This document shows, in pieces, positions 26,309 to 34,129 of a stretch of DNA of 38,814 nt; within the stretch, counting starts at the first letter, position 1, and each line of letters begins with the position of its first letter. The notes under the pieces are model-generated. The model had not been told where the DNA came from. It was given only the letters and a program-made list of their open reading frames with translations, and ran no database searches. The position numbers and the translations under genes are program-made. Origin of the DNA: Williamwhitmania sp. (lineage in GTDB: Bacteria; Bacteroidota; Bacteroidia; Bacteroidales; Williamwhitmaniaceae); NCBI GenBank assembly GCA_035529935.1, contig DATKVT010000117.1, positions 1 through 38,814 on the forward strand, given 5' to 3'.

Positions 26309-27772
26309 TTATAAACTTTCAAAAATATCTCGTAATACTTCTTTGTCGTCAAAGTGATGCTTAACACCACCTATCTCCTGATAATTCTCGTGCCCTTTAC
26401 CAGCCACCAGCACAATGTCGCCAGGGTGAGAGAGCATGCACGCAGTTTTTATTGCCTCCTTGCGGTCTACTATTACTAGCACGCGACCAACTACATCGTC
26501 GGGAATGCCAGCCTTCATATCTTCCAAAATATCTTCCGCCTTTTCGAAGCGAGGATTATCGGATGTTAAAACCACCATATCGCTGCCTTCTGCGGCTATG
26601 CAAGCCATTTCAGGTCGTTTGGTTTTATCGCGGTTTCCACCTGCGCCAACCACGGTGATAAGTTTCTGCTCTGGCTTTCGAATTTTGTTTATGGTAGATA
26701 TCACATTATCCAGCGCATCTGGTGTATGGGCATAGTCCACAACCGCGGTTATCTTTTGCCTCGAGCGAACGTATTCAAACCGTCCTGAAACAGGTGTCAT
26801 AAGGCTCAGAGCAGTTAGCATCTCCTCTCGGCCAAACCCAAGCAAACGTCCAGCAGAGTATACCGACAGCAAGTTGTAAGCATTAAATTCACCAATAAAC
26901 CGAGTCCAAACATCAATCCCATCAATGTTAAGCTGCATACCCTCAAAGTCGTGCTCAACTATACGGCACTTGTACTCTGAGGCTGATCGAAGCGAGTAGG
27001 TATGGATTGATGCCTTGGTATTCTGCACCATCACTTTTCCGTTTCGATCGTCAATATTGGTGAGGGCAAACGCATCGGAAGGAAGATTATCAAAAAAACG
27101 CTTCTTTGCCTTAATATACTCTTCAAAGGTCTTGTGATAATCGAGGTGATCGTGGGTAATGTTGGAGAAAATGGCGCCGGCAAACTTTAAGCCTGCAATT
27201 CTCTGCTGAATAATGGCATGAGAGCTCACCTCCATGAAGCAAAATGAGCATCCTAAATCTACCATTTGGCGCAGTAGCTCGTTGATTTTCACTGCATCGG
27301 GCGTGGTATGGGTGGCGTCCACCACAGTGCCATCAACATAGTTCACAACAGTAGAAAACAAGCCAGCTTTGTAGCCCAGCTTCCGCGCCGCATCGTAAAG
27401 CAGCGTTGCCGTGGTTGTCTTTCCATTTGTACCTGTAACGCCAACCAGCCGCAAGTCGTGAGATGGGAAATTGTAAAATGCTGCGGCAATTAGACCTAGC
27501 GCCTCCTCGGAGTGTCTTACCTTGACGTAAGTAACCCCTTTTTGTATTTCTGCTGGTAGCTCCTCACACACAATAGCCTTTACTCCCTTGCCAACAACTT
27601 CATCTATGTATGCATGACCATCGTGTTGGGTACCTCTTACGGCAACGAAGAGCATCCCCTCTTCCGCCTTTCTCGAGTCGAAAATGATGCCTTTTATATC
27701 AACATGGCGCGATCCCTTAACGGTGACTACGTCAACCTGCTTGAGTAAATATGATAGCAACATTGTTTCCAT
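26309..27772 (-). CDS. murE: UDP-N-acetylmuramoyl-L-alanyl-D-glutamate--2,6-diaminopimelate ligase
   Basis: MurE adds the third amino acid of the stem peptide. The N-terminal domain includes DIKGIIFDSRKAEEGMLFVAVRGTQHDGH. The ATP P-loop GVTGTNGKTTTATLL lies near residue 112. EVSSHAIIQQR and FSNITHDHLDYHKTFEEY follow. The C-terminal DNPRFE (near 405) is the DNPR motif of meso-diaminopimelate-adding enzymes, so the wall is predicted to contain mDAP. VAGKGHENYQEI is also present. At 487 residues it is normal. Its ATG shares one base with the ftsI stop (TAATG), implying coupled translation. Confidence 0.97.
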   Translation of the reverse strand: METMLLSYLLKQVDVVTVKGSRHVDIKGIIFDSRKAEEGMLFVAVRGTQHDGHAYIDEVVGKGVKAIVCEELPAEIQKGVTYVKVRHSEEALGLIAAAFYNFPSHDLRLVGVTGTNGKTTTATLLYDAARKLGYKAGLFSTVVNYVDGTVVDATHTTPDAVKINELLRQMVDLGCSFCFMEVSSHAIIQQRIAGLKFAGAIFSNITHDHLDYHKTFEEYIKAKKRFFDNLPSDAFALTNIDDRNGKVMVQNTKASIHTYSLRSASEYKCRIVEHDFEGMQLNIDGIDVWTRFIGEFNAYNLLSVYSAGRLLGFGREEMLTALSLMTPVSGRFEYVRSRQKITAVVDYAHTPDALDNVISTINKIRKPEQKLITVVGAGGNRDKTKRPEMACIAAEGSDMVVLTSDNPRFEKAEDILEDMKAGIPDDVVGRVLVIVDRKEAIKTACMLSHPGDIVLVAGKGHENYQEIGGVKHHFDDKEVLRDIFESL

Positions 27773-29892
27773 TATCCCAATGAGATAAAAATTTCATTTC
27801 CCCTAATTACACGTGTTCCAGGCTGAAGTGATTGGCTCTTTACAGTTCCTTTACCGCTAAAGCGAACTCGCAGTCCTGCATTCTCCAGCAGGAAGAGGGC
27901 ATCCTTCAATCCCATATCTACAACATTTGGAACTAGATTATTAATAATTGAACGTTTGCTAAGTTCAACCTCCTTATCCTTACTCTTTGTATTAACCCAC
28001 GTGGAGGTTACACCATCGTCAGAGAATGGAATGTTGAGATCATCAAAAACCTCGTTAAGATCGGGCCTATATCCTCCTTGTGAAACGGGAATATCCACTG
28101 GCTTTACCGAATGGCTTATGGGCTCCTGCCACTCCAAACTTTTAGCGTAAACCTTATCGGCAATCTCCTTGAAAATAGGGCCTGCTACCACGTTGCCGTA
28201 GTAAACGTCGTTGGAGGGTGAGTTTACAACCACTATGCAGCTATACTTTGGATTATCGGCAGGAAAATATCCAACAAAAGAAGCTTGATAGCTCTTTGCT
28301 CCCTGGTAGGCATATCCACCACTTCCCCTTGCAATTTGAGCAGTTCCCGTTTTGCCAGCAATGGTATAAACGCTATTCTTGAGGTTTTTGGCCGTTCCAT
28401 GTTCCACCACCCCTTCCAGTACTTGTCGCACTTTACGAAGGGTTGAGCGGGAGCATATACTAGACGATATAACTTCGGGGCTAAAAGTTCTTACGGTATT
28501 ACCATGCCGCTGCAACGACTTCACAAAAAGGGGTTTAACCATCTTACCACCATTGGCAATAGCATTGTAAAACGTCAATAGTTGCAATGGGGTAATCCTT
28601 ACCTCATACCCAATGGCCATCATTGGTAACGAAACGCCAGACCAATACTTGTCGCCGGGGTATTTAATTTCGGGTACTGCTTCACCTTTTATCTGTAGCC
28701 CAAGCGGCTCATTCAACTTCATCGCATATAATCTGTCGATAAAACTTTTTTCCCTACCCTTATAATACTCAATCATTAGCTTGGCCACCCCAACGTTCGA
28801 TGATTGCTCAAAAACCTGCTGCACCGTGAGCTTACCCAGACCCCCTTCATGGGCATCCACAATCCATTTGTCGAAGTAGAGAAAGCGTCCATTTTTGGTA
28901 TCTACCGTATCGCTAAGTTTAACATAACCATCCTCAAGTAGGGAGATGAGCGCTGCAAGCTTAAAAGTCGATCCAGGCTCAGTGCTTTCACCAATTGCGT
29001 AGTTAAAAGCCTCCGTATAGCTGCCATCGGAAGAGCGTTTTAGGTTGGCTATGGCCCTAATCTCACCGGTGCTAACCTCCATGAGTATTACTGAACCATG
29101 GTCGGCATTATGGCTGACAAGCTGGCGACGAAGCGCATTCTGGGCAACGTCCTGTAGGTCGATGTCTAGGGTGGTAACAACATCGGTACCATCAAGCGGG
29201 CTAACATCTTCCTCGCTATTTACCGGTATCCACATTTTACCTGCAATGCGCTGGGTAAGCACTAATCCGGCCTGCCCTTTCAACTCGTGATTGAATGCGC
29301 CCTCAATACCAACGGCAACTCCGTTTTCGTTTACCCCCCCAATGGTTCTCGCAGCAAGGTAATCGTTGGGGCGTATGCGCTTATCGGTCTGAATGGGCAT
29401 AAACCCTCCCACATTCTTTGGTAATCTTAACAACGGAAAAGTCATCAGACGCTTAAGTTCAATGTAGTTTACCAATCGTGAGTTAAGCAGAAAATATCGC
29501 GATCCTTTGTCAAACCGACGAGCATTTACCAGCAGGGAACGATAGCTGAATGGTGACCTATCCTTAAACATGTTGGATAAACAAAGCGCTAATGAATCGA
29601 CCTTTTCGTAGAATATCTCATCGGTTAAGCCTGCGGCTCGAAGATCCATACGCAGTTCATAGTAGGGAACCGAGGTAGCCAGTAGCCTCCCCTCATCGTC
29701 TAAAATATCTCCCCTATTAGGATAAATTGGTACCTGACGAAAGGTAATCTCCTCAGCCTTTTGGCGCAGGGCACTACCTTCAACAAATTGGATATAGAGC
29801 ACCTTGGCTATGATGACGAGTCCCACCAACAGCACAAAAAAGTAGACTAAGGCTACTCTCCAAACAACATCCGATTTAATTGAAGCTCCCAT
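27772..29892 (-). CDS. ftsI: Septal penicillin-binding protein FtsI (PBP3 type) with PASTA domain
   Basis: FtsI is the division-specific transpeptidase that crosslinks septal peptidoglycan, working with FtsW. One membrane helix is near the N-terminus (about 10-30, RVALVYFFVLLVGLVIIAKVLYI). The dimerisation domain contains YPNRGDILDDEGRLLATSVPYYELRMD. The transpeptidase triad is visible: STFK (near 307) with the active serine, SSNVG (near 365) and KTGTAQ (near 515). A single PASTA-like domain forms the last 60 residues (VPNVVDMGLKDALFLLENAGLRV). At 706 residues it is longer than E. coli FtsI (588) because of the C-terminal extension, as usual in this phylum. It starts 3 bp after the ftsL stop. 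Confidence 0.96.
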   Translation of the reverse strand: MGASIKSDVVWRVALVYFFVLLVGLVIIAKVLYIQFVEGSALRQKAEEITFRQVPIYPNRGDILDDEGRLLATSVPYYELRMDLRAAGLTDEIFYEKVDSLALCLSNMFKDRSPFSYRSLLVNARRFDKGSRYFLLNSRLVNYIELKRLMTFPLLRLPKNVGGFMPIQTDKRIRPNDYLAARTIGGVNENGVAVGIEGAFNHELKGQAGLVLTQRIAGKMWIPVNSEEDVSPLDGTDVVTTLDIDLQDVAQNALRRQLVSHNADHGSVILMEVSTGEIRAIANLKRSSDGSYTEAFNYAIGESTEPGSTFKLAALISLLEDGYVKLSDTVDTKNGRFLYFDKWIVDAHEGGLGKLTVQQVFEQSSNVGVAKLMIEYYKGREKSFIDRLYAMKLNEPLGLQIKGEAVPEIKYPGDKYWSGVSLPMMAIGYEVRITPLQLLTFYNAIANGGKMVKPLFVKSLQRHGNTVRTFSPEVISSSICSRSTLRKVRQVLEGVVEHGTAKNLKNSVYTIAGKTGTAQIARGSGGYAYQGAKSYQASFVGYFPADNPKYSCIVVVNSPSNDVYYGNVVAGPIFKEIADKVYAKSLEWQEPISHSVKPVDIPVSQGGYRPDLNEVFDDLNIPFSDDGVTSTWVNTKSKDKEVELSKRSIINNLVPNVVDMGLKDALFLLENAGLRVRFSGKGTVKSQSLQPGTRVIRGNEIFISLG

Positions 29893-29895
29893 AAT

Positions 29896-30282
29896 TTACC
29901 AAACCGACTTTTTTATTATTTGTGGTGGTTTTACCGACTCTTCTAAACCCAATCCCTGCTGCTTTACCATACGAGCAACCTCAGATTGCTTGCTGATATT
30001 CATCAACTCTGCTGCAGTGGTTATACTTTCGGAACGTAAATTTTCAACCTCCTTTTGCAACTTTGTACTTTCACTTACAATGCGTTCTGTGCGATACCTA
30101 TTTCCTATATACACCAAGGCCATGAATACCAAAAAAACAATGTAGGGAAGTTGCCCAGTTACGGCCTCCTTCGCTAACATACTTCCGGTCATAATATCCT
30201 TCAAAGGGTTTGATTTCTTCTTCGCCTTTTTAGATTCCTCCGGTTCTTTCTCAAACTCAACTTGCTCTTCTTTCCCTAACAT
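29896..30282 (-). CDS. ftsL: FtsL-like divisome protein
   Basis: FtsL is a small bitopic division protein that works with FtsQ and FtsB to activate FtsWI. This 128-residue protein has a charged cytoplasmic N-terminus of about 45 residues (many Glu and Lys). A single membrane helix follows (about 47-64, PYIVFLVFMALVYIGNRY), then a periplasmic coiled coil with heptad-like Leu/Val/Ile (SESTKLQKEVENLRSESITTAAELM). Sequence identity in this family is low, so the call rests on size, topology and position between rsmH and ftsI. It starts 4 bp after the rsmH stop. Confidence 0.85.
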   Translation of the reverse strand: MLGKEEQVEFEKEPEESKKAKKKSNPLKDIMTGSMLAKEAVTGQLPYIVFLVFMALVYIGNRYRTERIVSESTKLQKEVENLRSESITTAAELMNISKQSEVARMVKQQGLGLEESVKPPQIIKKSVW

Positions 30283-30286
30283 ATGG

Positions 30287-31186
30287 TCAAACCTTTTTTA
30301 CTACCCGCATACGTGCACTGCGCGAACGCGAATTTTGCTGCTGCTCCTCTTCCGACGGTTCTATGGACTTGCGTGTAATTAGCACAAATGGCACAGTTGC
30401 CTTGCCAAAGAAATCCTTTTGGGTTACACCATCCACATTACCAGCCTTCATGTAGTTCTTAACGAGCCTATCCTCGAGCGAATGGTAGGTAATAACCACC
30501 AACCTACCGTCATGCTCCAATATTTTTCCAGTCTGCTCCAGCATCAAGGCTAAGCTATCCAGCTCACCGTTTACCTCTATTCTTATTGCCTGAAATACCT
30601 TTGCCAAAAATTTGTTAGCATTCATTCTGGGGGTTGCTGGTTCCAGCACCTTCATCAACTCCTCTATGGTGGCTATGTAGCCCATCCCCCGTCCTTCAAC
30701 AATAAGGTGAGCCACTCGCCTCGGGTTTTCAACCTCGCCGTATTCCTTCAAAATATAGGTGAGGTTCTCCACCGTGTAACCATTGACCACATCCTTTGCC
30801 GACACCAAGGCTTCTGGATTCATGCGCATATCAAGCGCTCCCGAAAATCGGAATGAAAAGCCACGTTCTGGAGTATCGATATGGTGAGAGGAGATACCAA
30901 GATCGGCAAGAATACCATTCACCCGTTCCACTCCATGGTAGCGGAGAAAACCGCGCATGAACTTGAAATTCCCACGAATTAGCGTTAGGCGTTTGTCATT
31001 GGGCTTATTGGCAATGGCATCAGAGTCTTGATCGAACGCGTATAGCCTGCCCTTGCGGCCCAACCTCTTCAATATTTCGGCCGAGTGACCGCCACCTCCA
31101 AACGTTAGGTCTACATAAGTGCCATCAGGCTTTATGTCAAGAGCGTCCACGCTCTCCTTCAAAAGAACCGGAACATGGTAGCTCAT
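30287..31186 (-). CDS. rsmH: 16S rRNA (cytosine1402-N4)-methyltransferase RsmH
   Basis: RsmH (MraW) N4-methylates C1402 in the decoding centre of 16S rRNA using S-adenosylmethionine. The protein begins YHVPVLLKESVDALDI. The SAM-binding loop is YVDLTFGGGGHSAEIL near residues 24-39. AFDQDSDAI, GILADLGISSHHIDTPERGFSFR, LDMRMNP and ITYHSLEDRLVKNYMK are family signatures. At 299 residues it is normal. It lies 9 bp after mraZ, the near-universal order at the head of dcw clusters. Confidence 0.97.
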   Translation of the reverse strand: MSYHVPVLLKESVDALDIKPDGTYVDLTFGGGGHSAEILKRLGRKGRLYAFDQDSDAIANKPNDKRLTLIRGNFKFMRGFLRYHGVERVNGILADLGISSHHIDTPERGFSFRFSGALDMRMNPEALVSAKDVVNGYTVENLTYILKEYGEVENPRRVAHLIVEGRGMGYIATIEELMKVLEPATPRMNANKFLAKVFQAIRIEVNGELDSLALMLEQTGKILEHDGRLVVITYHSLEDRLVKNYMKAGNVDGVTQKDFFGKATVPFVLITRKSIEPSEEEQQQNSRSRSARMRVVKKV

Positions 31187-31195
31187 AGGGCAATT

Positions 31196-31654
31196 TTATT
31201 GATTTAAACCTCCAAGAATTGTTTCGGCAAGGGTTGCAAAATCCTGTTCGGCCTGTCTCACTCCTTCGTAGCGCTCTCTATCCCAAATCTCAACCTTTCC
31301 GTCTTGACCAGCCAGCACCAACTCCTTTCCTGCTTCAATAAGTTCCAGCAGTCGCTTCGGTAATAATAGCCTTCCACCGGCATCCATCTGCACCTCAGCA
31401 GTCCCTCTAAAAAACTCCCGCAAAAAAGTATTGTGCTGCTTGTTGTATGGATTTACACTCTCCTTAATCAAGCGGCATTGACGCTCCCACTCCTCTCCGG
31501 GGTAAAGCACCAGGCACTTCTCAAAAATATCCTTCTTGACAACAAATTGATCAGGCGTTGACGATGAGGCAAGCTGCTTCTTAAAGGCAGCTGGGAGTAA
31601 CACCCTGCCCTTTTCGTCAGCCTTGCATACATAATCACCTATAAATGTTGCCAT
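31196..31654 (-). CDS. mraZ: Transcriptional regulator MraZ
   Basis: MraZ is a ring-forming DNA-binding protein that controls the dcw operon, including its own gene. Two SpoVT/AbrB-type half-domains are visible, each with the DXXXR signature: CKADEKGRVLLPAAFKKQL (about 10-28) and QMDAGGRLLLPKRLLEL (about 90-106). At 152 residues it is typical. It is the first gene of the minus-strand cluster. Four 10-bp repeats upstream (31691-31730) look like its own binding array. Confidence 0.96.
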   Translation of the reverse strand: MATFIGDYVCKADEKGRVLLPAAFKKQLASSSTPDQFVVKKDIFEKCLVLYPGEEWERQCRLIKESVNPYNKQHNTFLREFFRGTAEVQMDAGGRLLLPKRLLELIEAGKELVLAGQDGKVEIWDRERYEGVRQAEQDFATLAETILGGLNQ

Positions 31655-31687
31655 TGTTTCTTATATACTTAGAAAGTAAAACTACGA

Positions 31688-31695
31688 CAAAAATA
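31688..31695 (-). promoter_or_regulatory. -7 box of the dcw (mraZ) promoter
   Basis: The minus strand reads TATTTTTG, an exact TAnnTTTG match. Transcription would start near 31681, about 27 nt before the mraZ ATG. There is no TTTG at the -33 position. That region is occupied by the GTGgg repeats, so the promoter may depend on, or be blocked by, a protein bound there. Confidence 0.65.
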
Positions 31696-31730
31696 TCCAC
31701 TTTCTCACACATTCTCCCACTTTTCCCCAC
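31691..31730 (-). promoter_or_regulatory. MraZ-box-like array: four 10-bp repeats
   Basis: On the minus strand, four units begin every 10 bp: GTGGGGAAAA, GTGGGAGAAT, GTGTGAGAAA and GTGGATATTT. Known MraZ sites are tandem TGGG(A/N) or AAAGTG-type boxes with the same 10-bp period. The array spans the promoter's -33 region and part of its -7 box, directly upstream of mraZ, which fits autoregulation. One more GTGGGAC lies at 31748-31754 (minus strand), out of register. Confidence 0.78.
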
Positions 31731-31842
31731 ATTGTTGATAACTTTTTGTCCCACTGAAACTGCTGATTAGTAAGCGTGAATATCTAAAGACCTTTGTTTA
31801 CTTGCCATTGAGAATATGTGAAACATCCAAAGAGAAAAATTT

Positions 31843-31850
31843 TAACTTTG
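31843..31850 (+). promoter_or_regulatory. -7 box upstream of the PlsC-like gene
   Basis: TAACTTTG is an exact TAnnTTTG match, 20 bp before the ATG at 31871. No clear TTTG is found at -33; the nearest is TGTG at 31817-31820 with a 22-nt spacer. The predicted leader would be only about 13-15 nt. Confidence 0.55.
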
Positions 31851-31870
31851 TTGGCTAAACAATATAATTT

Positions 31871-32734
31871 ATGAGTCAAATCTTTGAAGGCGAGCCAAAA
31901 AAAGGGGTGGAAGAGGTAAAATTCCTTGACGTGGAAGAGATTATCAAAAAGAAAAACCCTAAGCTACTCAAACTTCTACCTGGTTTTTTGATTCGATACC
32001 TCAAGCGCGTGATCCATCAGGATGATCTTAATGGCATTCTGCAACGCCATGGCCACCTTCATGGAATTGATTTTGTGAACGGCTCCTTGGCCGATATGGG
32101 TATAACCTATACTGTTTATGGCCTTGAGAATATTAACCCCGATGGTCGTTACATTTTTGTTTCAAACCACCCTCTTGGGGGGCTAGATGGTCTTGTCTTC
32201 ATGAGCGAACTACGAAAACACTACTCCGATATTCGGTTTGTGGTGAACGATCTGCTGATGAACGTAAGGCAGCTGCGCGAGCTGTTTATTCCGGTTAATA
32301 AACTCGGTGGACAGACTACCAGCTATGCAAAGGCCATTGAAGAAACATACGCCTCCGAGGCTCAGGTGCTATACTTCCCCGCAGGATTATGCTCCCGAAA
32401 GGTAAAGGGTCAGATCCTTGATCTAGAATGGAAAAAGAACTTCGTGAGCAAGGCTGTTAAGCACCACCGCGATATAGTACCGGTTTTCTTCTCCGGTCGA
32501 AATTCCAACTTCTTCTACAACCTTGCAAATTTTCGTAAACTTTTGGGGGCCAAGGCGAACATAGAAATGCTTTACCTTGTTGATGAAATGTTTAAGCAAC
32601 GGGGAAAGAAACTTTCGTTGGTTATAGGTAAGCCCATACCTTACCAAACATTTTCCAGTGAAAAGTCGGCCCAAGAATGGACTAACTGGATAAGAGAAAA
32701 GGCTTATGGCCTTGCAAATACGCAACCAAAATGA
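31871..32734 (+). CDS. PlsC-like O-acyltransferase, GlsA type
   Basis: This is a 287-residue glycerolipid-type acyltransferase. The motif I region is FVSNHPLGGLDGL. Here five residues separate His from Asp, not the four of classical NHX4D. The later motif VLYFPAGLCSRK stands in for the usual FPEGTRS-type block, and VPVFFSGRNSNFFYN follows. In Bacteroides a similar protein (GlsA) adds the second, ester-linked fatty acid to N-acylglycine. The next gene encodes an OlsB/GlsB-like N-acyltransferase, which supports the same pathway here. Glycine, ornithine or another amino acid could be the head group; sequence does not decide. It has no clear membrane helix and probably binds the inner face of the membrane. 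Confidence 0.8.
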   Translation: MSQIFEGEPKKGVEEVKFLDVEEIIKKKNPKLLKLLPGFLIRYLKRVIHQDDLNGILQRHGHLHGIDFVNGSLADMGITYTVYGLENINPDGRYIFVSNHPLGGLDGLVFMSELRKHYSDIRFVVNDLLMNVRQLRELFIPVNKLGGQTTSYAKAIEETYASEAQVLYFPAGLCSRKVKGQILDLEWKKNFVSKAVKHHRDIVPVFFSGRNSNFFYNLANFRKLLGAKANIEMLYLVDEMFKQRGKKLSLVIGKPIPYQTFSSEKSAQEWTNWIREKAYGLANTQPK

Positions 32735-32836
32735 ACCTAACTTACAATTTATAAGCATTAACCAAGCATTTGAATGGGTTGATTTTATTGCGCGATATAA
32801 ACTTTACATGAATTTTTAACCCTCAATTGCACAAGG

Positions 32837-32855
32837 CCTACAAAAAATATGTAGG
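32837..32855. repeat. Short inverted repeat before the GNAT gene
   Basis: CCTACA (32837-32842) and TGTAGG (32850-32855) pair around a 7-nt A-rich loop, 19 bp before the ATG at 32874. TAGGTTTA (32852-32859) overlaps it and resembles a -7 box with one mismatch. It may be an operator-like element or an mRNA hairpin near the start of translation. Confidence 0.4.
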
Positions 32856-32873
32856 TTTAAAAAAATAATTTCT

Positions 32874-33833
32874 ATGGAACCGATTATCCCACCAGTAGAC
32901 AAAATGCTGATAATAAAGGAGCTGACGCGGGAGAAATTTTTGCGCAGAACCAATAATGGTGGCAACAAGCTATACATTGTAACGGCACACGATTCGCCCA
33001 ACATTATGCTGGAGATTGGCCGGCTGCGGGAACTCTCCTTCAGAGCAGCCGGTGGTGGCACTGGCAAGAGTATCGACGTTGACCCGTTCGATTCAAGCGA
33101 AAATCCATACAAGCAGCTCATAGTTTGGGACCCTAAGGATAAGGAGATTCTTGGAGGCTACCGCTACCACGTATTGAGTAGTAAGCATGATCAGATGAAC
33201 ATTGCCACCTCCGAACTTTTTCAATTTTCCGACAAGTTTCAGGAGGAGTATCTGCCCCACATGATTGAGTTGGGCCGTTCATTTGTTCAGCCAAACTACC
33301 AAAGCACCGGGCGTATAGGAAAAGGCATTTGGGCATTGGATAACCTATGGGATGGCATTGGTGCCCTAGTGGTGGTTTACCCCGAAATTAAATACTTCTT
33401 TGGTAAGGTTACAATGTACCGCTCCTACCACATGGAGGCCCGCAACTACATTCTATATTTTCTCGAAAAATACTTTGCCGATCACGAAAACTTGGTTATC
33501 CCCCTTCACCCGTTGGAGCTCAATATCGACAGGGAGGGCATGGCCAAGGTTTTTGTGGGTAAAACCTATGAGGAGGACTACAAAATTCTTTCGAAAACGG
33601 TGCGCGGACTAGGTGAGAATATCCCTCCCCTCATAAACGCCTACATGAATCTGTCGCCCTCCATGAAATCGTTTGGCACAGTGCTTAACCCGCACTTTGG
33701 CGATGTGGAGGAGACGGGTATCCTAATTACCATTAACGATATCTACCTGAAGAAGGTGGAGCGGCACATAAAAACCTTTTTCCGCCGCCCTCGCCTACTA
33801 AGGCCACGGCAACGACCACTTCTCAACGATTAG
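32874..33833 (+). CDS. GNAT-type N-acyltransferase, OlsB/GlsB family
   Basis: This 319-residue protein belongs to the acyl-ACP-using GNAT group that includes OlsB (ornithine lipid) and Bacteroides GlsB (glycine lipid). Typical segments are IGRLRELSFRAAGGGTGKSIDVDPFD (about 44-69), QLIVWDPKDKEILGGYRYH, MIELGRSFVQPNYQ and LDNLWDGIGALVVVYPEIKYFFGKVTM. It would place a 3-hydroxy fatty acid on the amino group of an amino acid. The PlsC-like gene before it, 139 bp upstream, would add the second acyl chain. GNAT relatives are sometimes misnamed hemolysins. A strong terminator follows at 33851. Confidence 0.8.
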   Translation: MEPIIPPVDKMLIIKELTREKFLRRTNNGGNKLYIVTAHDSPNIMLEIGRLRELSFRAAGGGTGKSIDVDPFDSSENPYKQLIVWDPKDKEILGGYRYHVLSSKHDQMNIATSELFQFSDKFQEEYLPHMIELGRSFVQPNYQSTGRIGKGIWALDNLWDGIGALVVVYPEIKYFFGKVTMYRSYHMEARNYILYFLEKYFADHENLVIPLHPLELNIDREGMAKVFVGKTYEEDYKILSKTVRGLGENIPPLINAYMNLSPSMKSFGTVLNPHFGDVEETGILITINDIYLKKVERHIKTFFRRPRLLRPRQRPLLND

Positions 33834-33850
33834 ATAGTAAGGATATAAAA

Positions 33851-33885
33851 AGAAAGGGCTGCCCCGAATGGGGTGGCCTTTTTTA
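33851..33885 (+). terminator. Rho-independent terminator after the GNAT gene
   Basis: GGCTGCCCC (33857-33865) pairs with GGGGTGGCC (33870-33878) around GAAT, with two G-U pairs, and a TTTTTT run follows. It lies 18 bp after the GNAT stop codon and ends the acyltransferase unit. Confidence 0.88.
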
Positions 33886-34035
33886 TTGATACCCCTTAAA
33901 AAAGTAACATAAATCACTTTTATACACTCACTTATGTCATAACCAGCATCTTGGCTTAATGCTTCTTTTGTCACCAATTTTCGCCACTATTTTGGCTAGT
34001 TCCAACCTTTAGCCGACAATAACCATCATTAGTCA

Positions 34036-34112
34036 TTAACATCTTTATTTTGCTCAAAGTGAGGTTAACCTTACGCAAATATTGGCGTTAACACTATATA
34101 ACAATTATTAAC
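34036..34112 (+). repeat. Four irregularly spaced TTAAC motifs upstream of first chemoreceptor
   Basis: TTAAC occurs at 34036, 34065, 34088 and 34108, with distances of 29, 23 and 20 bp. Two copies are GTTAAC. The same pentamer forms a regular 10-bp array upstream of the paralogous receptor, so a shared regulator is possible. No clear TAnnTTTG promoter was found in this region; two 7-nt TATTTTG near-matches were not counted. Confidence 0.4.
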
Positions 34113-34129
34113 ACTAATCCGCCCCAGTT

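Noticed and set aside
15841..31870. Search for murF, murB or ddl in the dcw cluster
   Set aside because: None is present, and all gaps are too small. Their absence from this cluster appears usual in the phylum, so it is not reported as an anomaly.
34046..34052. TATTTTG as a -7 box for the first chemoreceptor
   Set aside because: It is one base short of TAnnTTTG and has no TTTG at -33; a similar 7-mer occurs elsewhere in the same region.
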